Under the pieces are notes generated by a model that saw nothing but the letters and a program-made list of their open reading frames with translations, had not been told where the DNA came from and made no database searches. From NCBI GenBank assembly GCA_033782935.1, contig JAWQEG010000081.1, positions 501,001-565,000 on the forward strand: 64,000 nt of DNA, written 5' to 3'. Within the stretch, counting starts at the first letter, position 1. Every line of letters begins with the position of its first letter. This stretch comes from Petrolisthes cinctipes. Its lineage: Eukaryota > Arthropoda > Malacostraca > Decapoda > Porcellanidae. Made by a program: the position numbers and the translations under genes. Below, piece by piece: positions 35,875 through 46,515 of this stretch.

Positions 35875-36748
35875 ATGGAGACTCAGGGTGTGGCTAGTGA
35901 AAAGTGTGCTCCACTTCATCTCACTTCTGAGCAGGATGCTGCAGATTTTATTAATTCAAGTCCTAATCCCGAGAGAGTAAGAGCACTGAGGAGAGAGGAA
36001 TTATTACTTGTTGCACAGAAGTTGGAACTTGCCTTTGAAAGTTCCAACGCATTTCACCTAGCTAACCTGATTTGCCACCATCTATGCGGCACTGAATTGT
36101 ATGATTTTGCTGAGAGGAAGGACACTGCTTCTGTCGTAAGTGACTGGTCTGTACGTTCTGAAGTGCTTGAATCCACTGTGGTTCAGAATAACCAATTTGG
36201 GAATGACCAAGCTGCACGTGACCATGAGTACCGAATGCTACAACTTAAGATGCAAATAGAGTCTGAGAGAGAGGAAAGGAGAGCTCAGTTGGAGTTTGAG
36301 AGAGAGCAAAGGAGGTTAGAGTCTGAGAGAGAGCAAAAGAAGTTAGAGTTTGAACAAAAGAAACTGGAATTGGAGTTAGAGAAATATAAAGTGGACCATG
36401 CATGAGCCACGACGACTGGTTGTGTCTGGTGTGTCATCAGAATAGCACAGGTTGGTTCCTAAGTTTGATGAGGACCATGTTGCTGAATTTTTCCAGAGGT
36501 TTGAGAAAGTAGCAGAGGGTAGTGGGTGGCCGAAGGAACGATGGTCAACGCTGGCACAGTCAGTATTTTGTGGTAAAGCTTTAAGAGCATTTGATGCTCT
36601 CAGTTTTCAGGAATCTTTGAATTATGATACCTTAAAGTTTGCTGTACTGAGGACGTATGAATTAAGACCAGAAGTTTACAGACAGAAGTACCGTAATAGT
36701 AAGAAACGTGCTAAGGAGAAATGGATTGAATTTATGAAATATCAGTGA
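35875..36748 (+). pseudogene. Gypsy gag, matrix/coiled-coil and capsid, broken
   Basis: The first frame (35875-36405, 176 codons) starts METQGVASEKCAP and ends in a long charged coiled coil rich in Glu, Arg, Lys and Gln. A frame change leads to 36452-36748, which has VPKFDEDHVAEFFQRFEKVA and GKALRAFDALS, then LKFAVLRTYELRPEVYRQKY. This is the SCAN-like capsid fold seen in many Gypsy gags, which builds the particle shell. The capsid continues at 36801 after another shift. The two breaks show it is not functional. Confidence 0.82.
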
Positions 36749-36800
36749 CCTATTTCTAGCATGGATAAGAAGTGAGGAAGTAGAAGATAACTATTGTAGG

Positions 36801-39392
36801 TTGGAGGAGGTGGTTAAGTTGGAGCAATTTCTGAGCCAGATGGAGCCAGATTTGCAGATGTTTATAAGTGATAAGAGAGTAAAGACAGCTGAGGAAACTG
36901 CAGTTTATGCTGATGATTACGTTTTAGTCAGGAAGCAATTTAAAGCCAGAGACAAAGGGCAAAATAGACCTCCTCCAACCACCAATAATAAATATTATGC
37001 TAGCGATGTCTCCCCGAATTCTAAAAACACTCATTTCACCAGCCCCAGTCCCCCAGGTATCTCACATGCACAAACACCTACACGCACTCCACACAAACCT
37101 TGGACACGAACTTTCACATGTACTTATTGCCACAAAACAGGGCATACTGTAGACAGATGTTGGAGAAAGGCAGGAGTTGTTAGGCCAACCAATTTTGTTT
37201 CTTGTGACAGGGCTATTGTCACAGTTTCTGAGCCCCGAAAAGATAGTAGGGATAACTCTGTTTTACCCACTTCTAAAGATAGAGTTCTTTCAGAAGGAGG
37301 GAAGGGTGCAGTGGATGCTGTTCCCATGTCTGACGTTACAGGAGCTGTTGTCCAGTCGGTAGCTACGGATAATACGGCTGGGGACTGTTATGCTCCGTAT
37401 CGGTCTGATGGGTTGGTCAAGCTAGGGGAATCCCAGTATCCTGTTAAGATACTCCGAGACACTGGTTCTACAATTACTCTATGGGTAAGACCGAAACATG
37501 TTGAGGTGAAGTCCAAGGATTTTGTTTTGTTTAGGGGAGTTGGAGGCTCCCTGACGGTTCCTTTGGTGGAGTGTAGGGTGAGTTGTAATTTATTTAAAGG
37601 GACGGCACAGGTTAGAGTGGTGGAGTCATTGCCCGAGCCTGATGTGGATTTAATACTTGGGATTGATTTGGTTAGGGGTGAGGAAGTGAGTGCCCCAGTA
37701 ATGACCAAGGATCCTGTACCTGCCGAAGTTGTGGAGGAAGAGGACCAGATGGACTTCCCCGTATGTGCCGTGACCCGATCGATGTCAAGGGTGGAGGAGA
37801 GCCGGCGTGTGGAAGCAACCGAGGCAGTTTCAACTCCTGACCCACCAGTGGAGGACGTCGACAGCGATAGAGAATCACCGGACGACCTTTCTTTAACTAA
37901 TCTTTTTTCAGATACCTCTAGAAAGCAGTTGTCTTTAGAGTGTGTTGATGTTGATAAATTTAAGAATTTGCAAGGTAGTGACCCAGGTATCCAAGAGTTA
38001 AGGAGCCTGGCAGTTGAAAATGTGGGGGAAGAGAAGGGATCATGTTCATATGAGAAGGATGGAGTTTTGTACAGGAGGTGGAGACCTCCTCATACTAGTG
38101 TGGATGAGGGATTGAGGGATGTACACCAGCTAGTTGTGCCGAGTGTGTGCAGGCAGGAATTAATTAGGCTAGCTCATGATATTCCATTTGCTGCCCACTT
38201 AGGAGTGAGGAAGACCCTTGAACGGCTTAGGGCAGAATTTTACTGGCCTACCATGAGGGCTGATGTGTACCAGCATGTGAGAAGTTGTCATACATGTCAG
38301 ATTGTGGGACGGCCTAACCAGAAACCATCTAAGTCTCCCCTAATTCCCATCCCTGCTATTGGGCCACCTTTCTCAAAGTTAATCATAGACATAGTGGGTC
38401 CACTTCCTACCACTTCTACTGGATTTCAGTACCTTCTTACCATATTAGACCCTTGTACTAGGTACCCTGAAGCAATTCCCCTTAGAACTATGAATGCTAA
38501 GGCTGTTGTAAAAGCATTGTTGGGATTTTGTACGAAGTTTGGGTTACCTAATGAGATACAGTCTGATAGGGGTTCTAACTTTTTGTCTAACTTGTTCCAG
38601 CAGACTTTGGAAGAGTTAGGAGTTAAACATGTCAGAAGCAGTGCTTAACATCCAGAGTCCCAGGGTGCCTTGGAGAGATACCACCAGACTCTGAAGAATA
38701 TGATGAGGAAATACTGCTTAGAACACACCAAGGATTGGGATAAGGGTGTTCCTTTCCTACTATTTGCAACGAGGGAAGTACCGCAGGAGAGCCTGGGTTT
38801 CTCTCCGAATGAGCTTGTCTTCGCACACCATGTCAGAGGTCCTTTGAGCATCGTCAAGGAGGCATGGAGTAGTGACGTCGACACCAGCAAGAACCTTCTA
38901 CAATACGTCATGGAGTTCAAGACCCGTCTAAGTAACACTAGAGAAGTGGCGAAGAAGAATCTTGAGGAAGCCCAAGGGAAGATGAAACAGTGGTATGATC
39001 GGAAGGCCCGATGGAGGGAGTTCCAAGTTGGTGATGAAGTGTTGGTGCTACTGCCACTTCAAGGTCAACCCCTGGCTGCCAAGTTTCAAGGTCCGTACGT
39101 GGTAGAGAAGAGGCTGGGTGAGACTGACTACCTTGTGAAGACGCCCGACCGGCGGAGGTTTCATCAGTTGTGCCATGTGAATATGTTGAAGCTGTACTAC
39201 CGCCCCTTGAAGACTCCAGTGACGACACAGCATGTTGTGGCTGTGACTGTGGAAGAAGAAGATGATGACGTGGCAGAGGTAACTTGTGAATTTCAAGAAT
39301 GTAATTGGGTGGACAACGAGGAAGCAGAGACGACTCTATGGGACAAGGTGTCATATTACCTCCAGAGCAAGTGGAGCAGTTGTGGAAGTTGA
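36801..39392 (+). pseudogene. Gypsy gag end, protease and integrase, interrupted by a stop
   Basis: One frame runs to a stop at 38646-38648 and reopens at once. In order: capsid end, a CTYCHKTGHTVDRC zinc knuckle (about residues 111-124), an aspartic protease with LRDTGSTITLW and LILGIDLVRG, and a variable linker. The integrase has the HX..HX..CX2C zinc finger ending RSCHTCQ, the first Asp in IIDIVGPLP, the second in QSDRGSNF, and the Glu in GALERYHQ after the stop. It ends in a GPYVVEKRLGETDYLVKTP (GPY-type) C-terminal domain and an acidic tail. Protease cuts the polyprotein; integrase inserts the cDNA. Confidence 0.9.
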
Positions 39393-39569
39393 TGTCGACC
39401 TACGGCAAGGTGTTCGCCAGTGTTCCTGGTAGGACTGATTGGACTCAACACGACGTGAACGTGGGCGAGGCTACGCCAGTTAAGCTGTCGCCCTACCGAG
39501 TCAGCCCACGCCATATTGAAAGTGCTAAGGACATACTCGTCCACTATCCCGTGATGACCTCACCCAAGT
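39305..39569 (+). pseudogene. Gypsy RT, N-terminal fragment only
   Basis: In the frame starting at 39305, LPPEQVEQLWKLMSTYGKVF, then VPGRTDWTQHDVNVG and PYRVSPRHI match the entry region of Gypsy-type RTs. It lies immediately downstream of the integrase C-terminus, with a one-step frame change near 39340. The domain stops at the deletion junction near 39570, long before the catalytic YxDD box, so no activity is possible. Confidence 0.85.
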
Positions 39570-39783
39570 TTGTATCCGAACTTGGTTATATGTATGGACG
39601 GTCTCTTTGGGTTGTGTTAGCATTCTTTCATATAGGCTGGGCTTGTACTTTTACTTATAATTCATAACTTTAATAGTCAGATACCTGCCACCCAGTGCTA
39701 TTTTATTCTGTTGATAGCTAACTTTGGGTAAGTCTAGTCTAGTGACTATTACTGTACCGTATCTCCACCCTCCATCCGTAACA
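39570..39783 (+). repeat. Truncated 3' LTR of the Gypsy element
   Basis: These 214 bp equal the last 214 bp of the 5' LTR (35526-35739) with a few substitutions. The upstream 950 bp of this LTR are missing. The join to RT sequence falls at a shared TTGTATCC or shorter match. The outer end CGTAACA and the AGAT duplication are intact. Confidence 0.93.
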
Positions 39784-39787
39784 AGAT

Positions 39788-40317
39788 ATAAATGTTGATT
39801 ATCTGAAGAATTGATATTTTATTTAATACTGTTAGACAGACAATAAATAAAGCAATATTTACAAGAGTGTAAGATAGGGTATGTCAGGTTAGCAGTGTTA
39901 GTGTAAGGACAGATCCTTCATGTCCTTCGTGCGCAACTCAACAAAAATCAAAATAATTGCAACGATGCCTGGCATAGTCACCTGGTCGTCTTGATGATCT
40001 TTGTAACAGGCCTTTGATCACTTTATTTTATGGAGGCTGGAGCCCTTAAAGTAAGGGGAATCAGGTGATATAATTTATGTAATATCCTAGTAGGGTTGCA
40101 GGTGGCCTTATTTTGCTCTGAGAGTGTTATAGGTGAGGGAGTGTTGTCGTCGTCAACCCTATGAAGTGTTCTTCTATGCTAGGATTTACAAGCCAGTATT
40201 TTGAGGGAATCGGGACTAGCCTACCTAGCAGTTGATGTGGTGGTTTCGGCGAGGGAGAAGGCAGAATTTGTTGTGAAAACTGCCCATGCACGTCAGTTTC
40301 CATAACTTTTTCGCATC
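39788..40317. other. Spacer, nothing recognised
   Basis: AT-rich sequence between the Gypsy element and family B copy 4. No coding potential or repeat was recognised. Confidence 0.4.
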
Positions 40318-41250
40318 TACTTCTGAGTGTCAGTCAGAGAGTTACTGCTTTTAGTGCAGGGATGCTCACCCCTTACGTTCTCACCAATATAAGATGTACC
40401 TCCTTGAGCAGGATATCCTCCACTTGGCTAACACCCAATTCATCAGCATTGGTAGTGCCAGACGGCAACTCAACTTCAGGCTACAAAAGGATAGTGGTGT
40501 GAAGACATACGCCTCCTCCATTCACCCTCATAATTCCAAGTCGACAACATCTGAATCGGTTGCATAACCCTCTCAACTCTCTCAAGAAGCAGCTGCTTCT
40601 TACTCTAGTGAGAACGTTTCTAGACTTTCACTATATAATAGTTCCTCTGTTTTGGAAACTATATCAGATACTCATTCTGGTGACCCTTCAACTGATGAAA
40701 ATTCTCAGGCTTTAGCTAAAGGTGTCAATGTGGTAGAGGTTCACGCTGCCACACGCTCTCCAAAAAGGAAACCCAAGTCAACTAAACTGCCACAGAGACG
40801 TCTTCGTGGTTCCTCTGAGGCACTTGACTTCATGGACTTTCCGCCTTGCAAAGCAACCGTCTCTATAGATTCATCCATATTTTCCTCTCAATTTCACCAG
40901 AAGCGTTCTCGTGGCTCTGATGAATCTCTTGATTCAACAGATGTTCCCCTCTCAAGCTTCCTTTGTAAACATCAGAGGGGCATAAAGTGAATTTGGATGC
41001 TTCGGATGTTGTGACTTCAAAAGATACAGTTTCTCTTCTGCTTGAGCAGCAGAGTGATTCTTCCACATGTATTATGGATGTTGATGTATCTGCCTGTGTC
41101 AGTGATACCACTGCTGTACAGGACAATACCAATATGGTTGTTTCAATGAATATCCCTACTCATCTACCTTCACCTTCTTCTAACATATCAGTTGCTTCAG
41201 GGACTCGTCTACGGGTCCCCAAGTACTATTCCTGGGGTTCGCTCTTCTTT
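40318..41250 (+). pseudogene. Family B copy 4 ORF1, C-terminal remnant
   Basis: It starts in the last zinc-knuckle segment (SVSQRVTAFSAGMLTP in a shifted frame; compare 10150-10190 in copy 2) and continues with KMYLLEQDILHLANTQF-like sequence. The frames at 40652-40990 and 40987-41253 hold the Ser/Thr-rich tail with the repeated RGSSEALDFMDFP and RGSDESLDSTDVP blocks. A deletion of the basic region between DVPLSS and VNLDASDV shifts the frame. It is only a remnant. Confidence 0.75.
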
Positions 41251-41352
41251 TAGTGGCCCAGGATCAGAAACAACTTATCGTTTGAGTATAACTTCAGGTC
41301 GAGGTGGTAGTGGGAAGTACCTCCGTGAGGCTTCCCAAAAATCAGTACTAAA

Positions 41353-42349
41353 GTAACACTGTTCAAGGTCCTTCAGTGGAATTGCCGTGGCTTGCGTGCT
41401 TCTTGGGAGGAACTGCGTGTTCTTCTCTCTAGCTTCTCTCCTGCATATGTTTCTCTACAAGAGACAATGCTTGGGGACTACATTCCTTCCAGTCCTCCAG
41501 CATACTCTGCATTTTATTCCAATTCATTTGAAAGGGCAGGGTCACCATGGTGGCTCTGCCATCCTAGTTCGCCGAGATGTTCCATGCACGAGCCTGGAGC
41601 TTGACACTCCACTCCAGGCAGTTAAGGTTTATATGGGCCGCCCGTACACTGTGTGCAGTCTATACCTTCCTCACAGTGTTACAGTTGAGAGGGGTGATCT
41701 CAACCGTCTTGTACGGGACTTTCCCTTTATTTCATTGGGTGATTTTAATGGTCGTCATCTTCTGTGGGGTGACAGTTCGGTCAACTCCAGGGGTGTTTTA
41801 TTGGCTCCTTTTATTGAGGATGAGGGATTAGGGGTTTTAAATACGGGAGATGTGATACATTTAAATAGCCCTACTGGGACTTTTACCGCCATTGAGATTT
41901 CCCTTTGCTCACCCAGCGCTCTGTTGGATTTTACTTGGAGAGTGTTGCCTGATTTATATGGTAGTGACCACTTGCCTATACTTTTAGAAGGTAACAGGTA
42001 CGAACTGCAGTCTCGTCTTTCTCGGTGGAGATTAGAGAAGGCTGACTGGCAATATTTTAAAGAGGTTACTTCTTCTGTTGCAGATTTTAGTAGCTCAAAT
42101 GAAGCTGTAACATATTTCACTGATATGCTCCACTCTGCTGCTCTCAACTCTATCCCTAAAACTTCTGGCTACTTTCCCAAGTGTCCTATCCCTTGGTGGT
42201 CACCAGCCTGCACCACTGCTGTGCGGGAGAAGTGCACTGCTTTCTCTCGCCTTCGTTGCAACCCTGGGGACCCAACTCTTTTAGAGGATTTCCGACGGGC
42301 AAGGGCTCGGGCTAGGCGAGTTTTAAAAGAGGCACGACGTGCATCTTGA
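41353..42349 (+). pseudogene. Family B copy 4 ORF2, APE-type endonuclease
   Basis: The domain starts near 41353 (FKVLQWNCRG in the 41392-41604 frame), shifts, and continues in the frame to 42349. The latter shows HHGGSAILVRRDVP, ISLGDFNGRHLLWGDSSVN with the catalytic Asp and Asn, and LYGSDHLPIL with the final Asp-His. SLQETMLGD with the catalytic Glu is in the first frame. The tail reads into the pre-RT linker and ends in a stop. The frameshift near 41530 separates the catalytic residues. Confidence 0.85.
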
Positions 42350-42473
42350 AAGGCCTATGTATCTTTAATTAATACTAAAACTCCACTCACCCAAGTGTTC
42401 AGGAAAGTCAGTAAGATGGCGGGGAAGTTTTCTCCTAGTTCTCCACCTGTTCTTAAGGTCAACGGAATTAAGA

Positions 42474-43660
42474 TCATGGATAGTTTAACAGTGGCCAACA
42501 CCATGGCGGAGGTATTTGTAAGAGTCTCCAGCAGTGAATCAATCTCGACCTCTGGCTGTCAGTCATGAGTTGAGAGCCCAGGTGTGCACTGTCCTGGATT
42601 TCTCGGGAAACGAGAATGAAAGTTATAACCATATATTCACCCTGAGAGACCTGCATTCTGCTCTCTCTCTCTCTCTGCGGCGACACTTCTCCTGGGCCAG
42701 ACAATATCCCATATGCAATGTTGTGACATTTGGGTGAGGAGGCGATCTCATTTCTTGTAGCTTTATTCAACAGAATCTGGCTGGATGGTGTCTTCCCTTC
42801 TGGGTGGAGGGTTGCTACCATCCTCACTTTTCTCAAGCCGAGCAAGGACTCTAGTGTTGCCCTCAATTACAGACGTATTTTCTTGACCTCCTGTCTCTGT
42901 AAACTATTTGAGAAGATGGTGAATGTCAGACTGGTATACTTCTTGGAACAGAGTGATTTTCTGTCTCTGTCCCAGTCTAGCTTTCGTAAACACCGTTCCA
43001 CTACAGATGCTCTGGTCAGGTTGGAAGCTGCTGCATGTGAGGCCTTTGCACGACATCAACACCTTGTCTGTGTATTCTTTGATTTAGAGAAAGCCTATGA
43101 CACTACATGGCAACATGGCATCCTGCAGCAACTACATGCATATAGCCTGCGGAGTCACCTTCCACGCTTTCTTAAGGAGTTTCTCAGTGGTCGCAGTTTT
43201 TCTGTGAGGGTTGGTACAGCCCTCTCAGCATCTGTTGCACAGGAGGAGGGCGTCCCCCAGGGAAGCGTCCTCAGTGTCACATTGTTTGCAGTAGCAATTA
43301 ATGCCATTGCCTCATCCCTTCCAGACGGTATAGCTAACTCGATGTACGTTGACGACCAGACAGTCTGGTTTGCTGCTTCCCGTATGTCAGTGGCGGAGCG
43401 GCGCATGCAGCTTGCCCTTGACAGGGTGTCATGTTGGACTGGTTCTCATGGGTTTCGCTTCTCTCCTGCCAAGATGGTTGCTATGCACTTCTACTACATC
43501 CAGTGTGTCCACGCCGAACCGGACTTATTCATGTATGATTATTGGATACTTTGTGTCAAGGAGATTTGCTTTTTGGTTCTTCTTTTAGACCTACATTTTA
43601 TATGGGTTTCCCATCTACGTTCACTAAGGTCTTTTGCCTTACGTTGACTTGTTTATGGCC
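42474..43660 (+). pseudogene. Family B copy 4 ORF2, reverse transcriptase
   Basis: The frame 42730-43647 covers most of RT: WRVATILTFLKPSKD, YRRIFLTSCLCKLFEKM, SSFRKHRSTTDAL, VFFDLEKAYD (motif A with the first Asp), EEGVPQGSVLSVTLF (block B), and SMYVDDQTVW, a YVDD version of the catalytic box. The segment before 42730 (linker, first RT block) is in other frames. After HGFRFSPAKMVAMHF the sequence degrades. All three catalytic aspartates are present, but the upstream and downstream breaks prevent a full ORF2. Confidence 0.88.
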
Positions 43661-44432
43661 TCACTTAAGGTCCTGGGCCATACATCCTAGGGGGCTGATC
43701 GGGCAACCCTCATTCGTTTATATCATGGTCTTATTAGCTCAAAACTCGACTATGGGTGTGAGGTGTACTCCTCTACCATGGATGCCCGTCTCAGAGTCGT
43801 AGACCCTGTTCGTCTTGCTGGGGTACCACTGGTGACTGGAGCTTTCAGTTCGTCCCCAATCCCCAGTCTCCTGGTTGACACTGATGAGCCACCTTCTGTC
43901 ATGTCAATTTTTACTGCTGAGCTCTCAACCATTTTATATGCCCTCCAAGTAATTTTTTTTCTTCTGCAGACTTCTTTTACTATTTTTAGCGATTCCTGTA
44001 GAGCCTTGAAGACCTTGGGCAATTTATTTCTTCCCATCCCTATCCTGCTGGCAGGACAGATGGGACGCCATCGGGGCTAACAAGCTCTGCAGTATCCGCC
44101 AGCGCCTGGGGTTTTGGAACTACAGCGGCCTGTCCCGCCGGTGGGAGATGGTTCTTGCCCATCTCCGCACTGGCCACTCACGTTTTACTGATGGTTTTGT
44201 AATGGAGAGGGCTCACCCTCCCTACTGTGATGATTGTCTGGTTCCTCTGACAGTACGGCATCTTATTGTCGAGTGTCCCAGCCTTGGGGACCTTCGTCGT
44301 AGGCACCTCTCCAAGTACAGGGTGGCTGACGGTTCTTACAGTCTCTCTCAGGTGCTCGGGGAGGAGGCTTGTAGTGTGGGAGGGAACACCCTCTCCTGTG
44401 TGAAGGAGGCTGGCCTCCTCCACAAATTGTGA
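43661..44432 (+). pseudogene. Family B copy 4 ORF2, post-RT region, deleted RNase H and C-terminus
   Basis: The frame 43763-44080 has MYSSTMDARLRVVDPVRLAG and VDTDEPP, then jumps straight to MSIFTAELSTILYALQV. The segment with the catalytic YTDGS of RNase H, seen in copy 3, is deleted. FSDSCRAL keeps the second Asp. The next frame (44148-44432) has AHLRTGHSRFTDGFVMERAH followed by PPYCDDCLVPLTVRHLIVEC, a Cys/His cluster common at the C-terminus of I-group ORF2. It stops at 44430. Confidence 0.82.
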
Positions 44433-44616
44433 ATTTTATTATATTTATGGCTTTTTTTTCATTGTTTTTCATTTTGATATTTTGATATATTTTACTTAAG
44501 TTAACAGGTTCTTTTAGTAAGAATGTGCTTTTTAGATGATATGTCCTTTTAATCATGCTGCATATCCCTTTCGGGGTAGTGAAGCCTATTAAATGTATTT
44601 AATGTGTGTACATATT

Positions 44617-44873
44617 AGTGCATTTGTCGCGGCCTCTGGCCGCTTAAATTGTATTTATTGGTTGTGAAACCAGCACAGCTGGATTGCTATAGAATACGCC
44701 CCTTCTCAAGCCCAGGCCCCGTATAGGCATAATCTGGGTTGGAAGGGTCAATTCCGTGACGTTCATCAGAAGTAAATAAAATTCAAATCTGGCGCTGTAC
44801 TGATAGTGGAGCCACCTGGTGGTGGCGTGGTGAGGTATTAAGCCCCTCCTCCGCTGAATACCGCTCGATCACT
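44617..44873 (-). repeat. Left inverted terminal repeat with 47-bp extension
   Basis: It starts AGTGCATTTGTCGCGG. The palindrome GCGGCCTCTGGCCGC is at 44630-44644. From 44664 it matches the right end (51848 to 51638, reverse complement) over about 210 bp with one visible substitution. It is the 3' terminal repeat relative to the recombinase frame. Confidence 0.95.
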
Positions 44874-44927
44874 CCAATGAGAAAGAAGTGAATGCCTGCC
44901 GCATCGGGAGGTGGGTGGGACAGTCAA

Positions 44928-45027
44928 AGCTGTGCTGGTTTCACAACCAATAAATACAATTTAAGCGGCCAGAGGCCGCGACAAATGCACTATTATTGGT
45001 ATAGTGAAACCAGCACAGCTGGATTGC
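44928..45027. repeat. Internal complementary region (DIRS-type)
   Basis: Bases 44928-44991 are the perfect reverse complement of the first 64 bases of the element (44617-44680). Bases 44992-45027 are the perfect reverse complement of its last 36 bases (51825-51860). Placed side by side they spell the closed-circle junction. In the DIRS1 model this region templates completion of the ends and circle formation. Confidence 0.93.
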
Positions 45028-45110
45028 TATGCATGCGATGCGGTAGGTGGGAGGTGAGGTGGAGGCAATCACGTGCTAGTTAAGAGTGGTTGAGAGCGGA
45101 GGGCAGGAAA

Positions 45111-45590
45111 GGTAACCGAGCCCGGTGAGGCAGAAGCTACCGCACCTCCCAACACTGGCTAGGTGAGTAGCCGTGGTGGGGGTGTAGTAGCTTATCCCAT
45201 ATACCCGTAGACCATTCTGTTATAGACCAGAATTGTTACACATAAAGTCTTTATAGGCAGACTCGAGGGTTCGGGTCTTCTTTAAAGGCAGACTCGAGGG
45301 GTCGGGTCTAGGAGAGGAGGGGGAGGGCTGACCCTAGCCGTGACCCTGGCCCCCCCCCCCATCATAATAGGTAACCGAGCTAAGGTGAGGCTGAAGCTAA
45401 AGCAACTTCCAACAATGGCTAGGGGACTAGCTGTGGTGGAAGTGTTGTAATAGCTTATAATAAAATATATATACCGTAGACTATTCTGTTATAGACCAGA
45501 ATTGTTAACCAACTAAAGTCTATATAGGCAGACTCGAGGGGTCAGGTACAGGAGAGGGGGTGCCCCCCCCCCCCTCTTTGTTATTAAAGT
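45111..45590. repeat. Two diverged copies of a unit of about 259 bp
   Basis: Units start GGTAACCGAGC at 45111 and 45370. Both contain GAAGCTA, TGTTATAGACCAGAATTGTTA and AGGCAGACTCGAGGG, and end in a C-rich run near 45350 and 45570. A third, more diverged unit is recognisable around 46310-46480. They lie between the internal complementary region and the recombinase fragment. Confidence 0.8.
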
Positions 45591-45692
45591 CCTCTGAGCT
45601 AGGGCTATGGCCCCGGCTCAGGTCATGCGATCCCGAGAGGATGAAGGAGGACACAAGGATGCAGTAATCCTGTGTTTAATATATATATCCAG

Positions 45693-46229
45693 TCACCCAT
45701 CCGATTGACCTAGGGAAAAGAGGGTTACCGGACCTAGAGTTGTAGAAGAGGTGGTCCGGAGAAGCCCCTCTCGTCGCCTCCACGTATGTAGAAACGCGTG
45801 GACTGGCCAGAGGGGGTGGAAACTTCCATCCCTCAGGAACGAGGGTACTGCGAGAGGGCCAATCCTGTCGTCAGCCTGCTCGTTCTTAGCCAGGAAAGCG
45901 GGAGAGGGGGGGATAGTTAAAGAAGTAAGGTTAGGGCTTACAGATGAAAAGGCTGTGTGACGGGTAAGGGCTGCCAACTGAGAGGACCTGTACCCTGTAG
46001 CTAAGGCGAGCAGGAAGAGAGCTTTCTGGAGGAGGTGACAAACCTCCAGAGGAACCCCCTCGAAGGTCAGGTAGGAAAAGGACGCTGTGAAGGGCCAGGA
46101 GGGAGTCTGGGCCCGCCATTCTCCAGGCCCTAGTCCCCGTGTTACGAAAGGAGGCAAGGGCGGGGGAGTTTTGGGGGCGGGCAGAGGCGGGTGTCTCCCG
46201 ACACAGCTCAGCCCCGGGGCGGCACACAC
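45693..46229 (-). pseudogene. Tyrosine recombinase fragment (DIRS/Ngaro type)
   Basis: This 178-codon frame resembles the catalytic domain of retrotransposon tyrosine recombinases, which join the circular cDNA into the target. Residues about 65-125 read LLQKALFLLALATGYRSSQLAALTR, where the Arg in GYRSSQL matches the first catalytic Arg, then PAFLAKNEQADDRIGPLAVPSF and PVHAFLHTW. The preceding stretch (SWPFTASFSYL) fits the end of the core-binding domain. The HxxR and the active-site Tyr are not found in this frame or just after its stop near 45693, so it is truncated. Its Pro-rich start is of unclear status. Confidence 0.65.
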
Positions 46230-46515
46230 CGCGCGCCAAAGGGTCGTAACCCTTGGGCGTGAAGTAGGGTGCGTGAGGCGAACAGTGGAGGTGGCCGACC
46301 ATCGTAAAACGATTTCCCAAAGCTAGGGTGGTAGCTGCTGTGGAAGGGTTGTTACGCATATAATTTATTATCATTATATACGGACAACTTTTGGTTAAAA
46401 CCAGAAAGTGTTACAAGTCGTAAGTGTTTAAAGACACCCTCGAGGGGATGGGCCAGGGGGTCGAGGACCCCCCCCCCATTTTTGTTGTTAGGGTCCTCCG
46501 AACCTAGGCTATGGC

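Larger units (their letters stand above)
34570..39787 (+). mobile_element. Gypsy-type LTR retrotransposon with PR-INT-RT order, internally deleted
   Basis: A complete 5' LTR (34574-35739), leader, gag, protease and integrase are followed by the first part of RT and then by only the last 214 bp of a 3' LTR. The whole is flanked by the 4-bp duplication AGAT (34570-34573 and 39784-39787). Integrase lies upstream of RT, opposite to the usual Ty3/Gypsy order; this arrangement is known from the Gmr1-like group. Stops and frameshifts in gag, integrase and before RT, and loss of most of RT and all of RNase H, make it defective. Confidence 0.9.
40318..44616 (+). mobile_element. Family B copy 4 (main part): 5'-truncated LINE
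   Basis: The longest family B copy. It begins within the ORF1 zinc-knuckle region, continues through the ORF1 tail, endonuclease, RT, post-RT region, a deleted RNase H and a C-terminal Cys/His cluster, and enters the 3' UTR. At 44616 it is split by the DIRS-like element and its last 100 bp are at 51861-51964. Copy 5 (53385-53765) keeps the uninterrupted 3' UTR and proves the continuity. Confidence 0.9.

Noticed and set aside
44617..44991. A separate 375-bp foldback MITE with 64-bp inverted ends
   Set aside because: It looks like one in isolation, but its right arm is half of the internal complementary region of the larger DIRS-like element, which explains both arms and the flanks.
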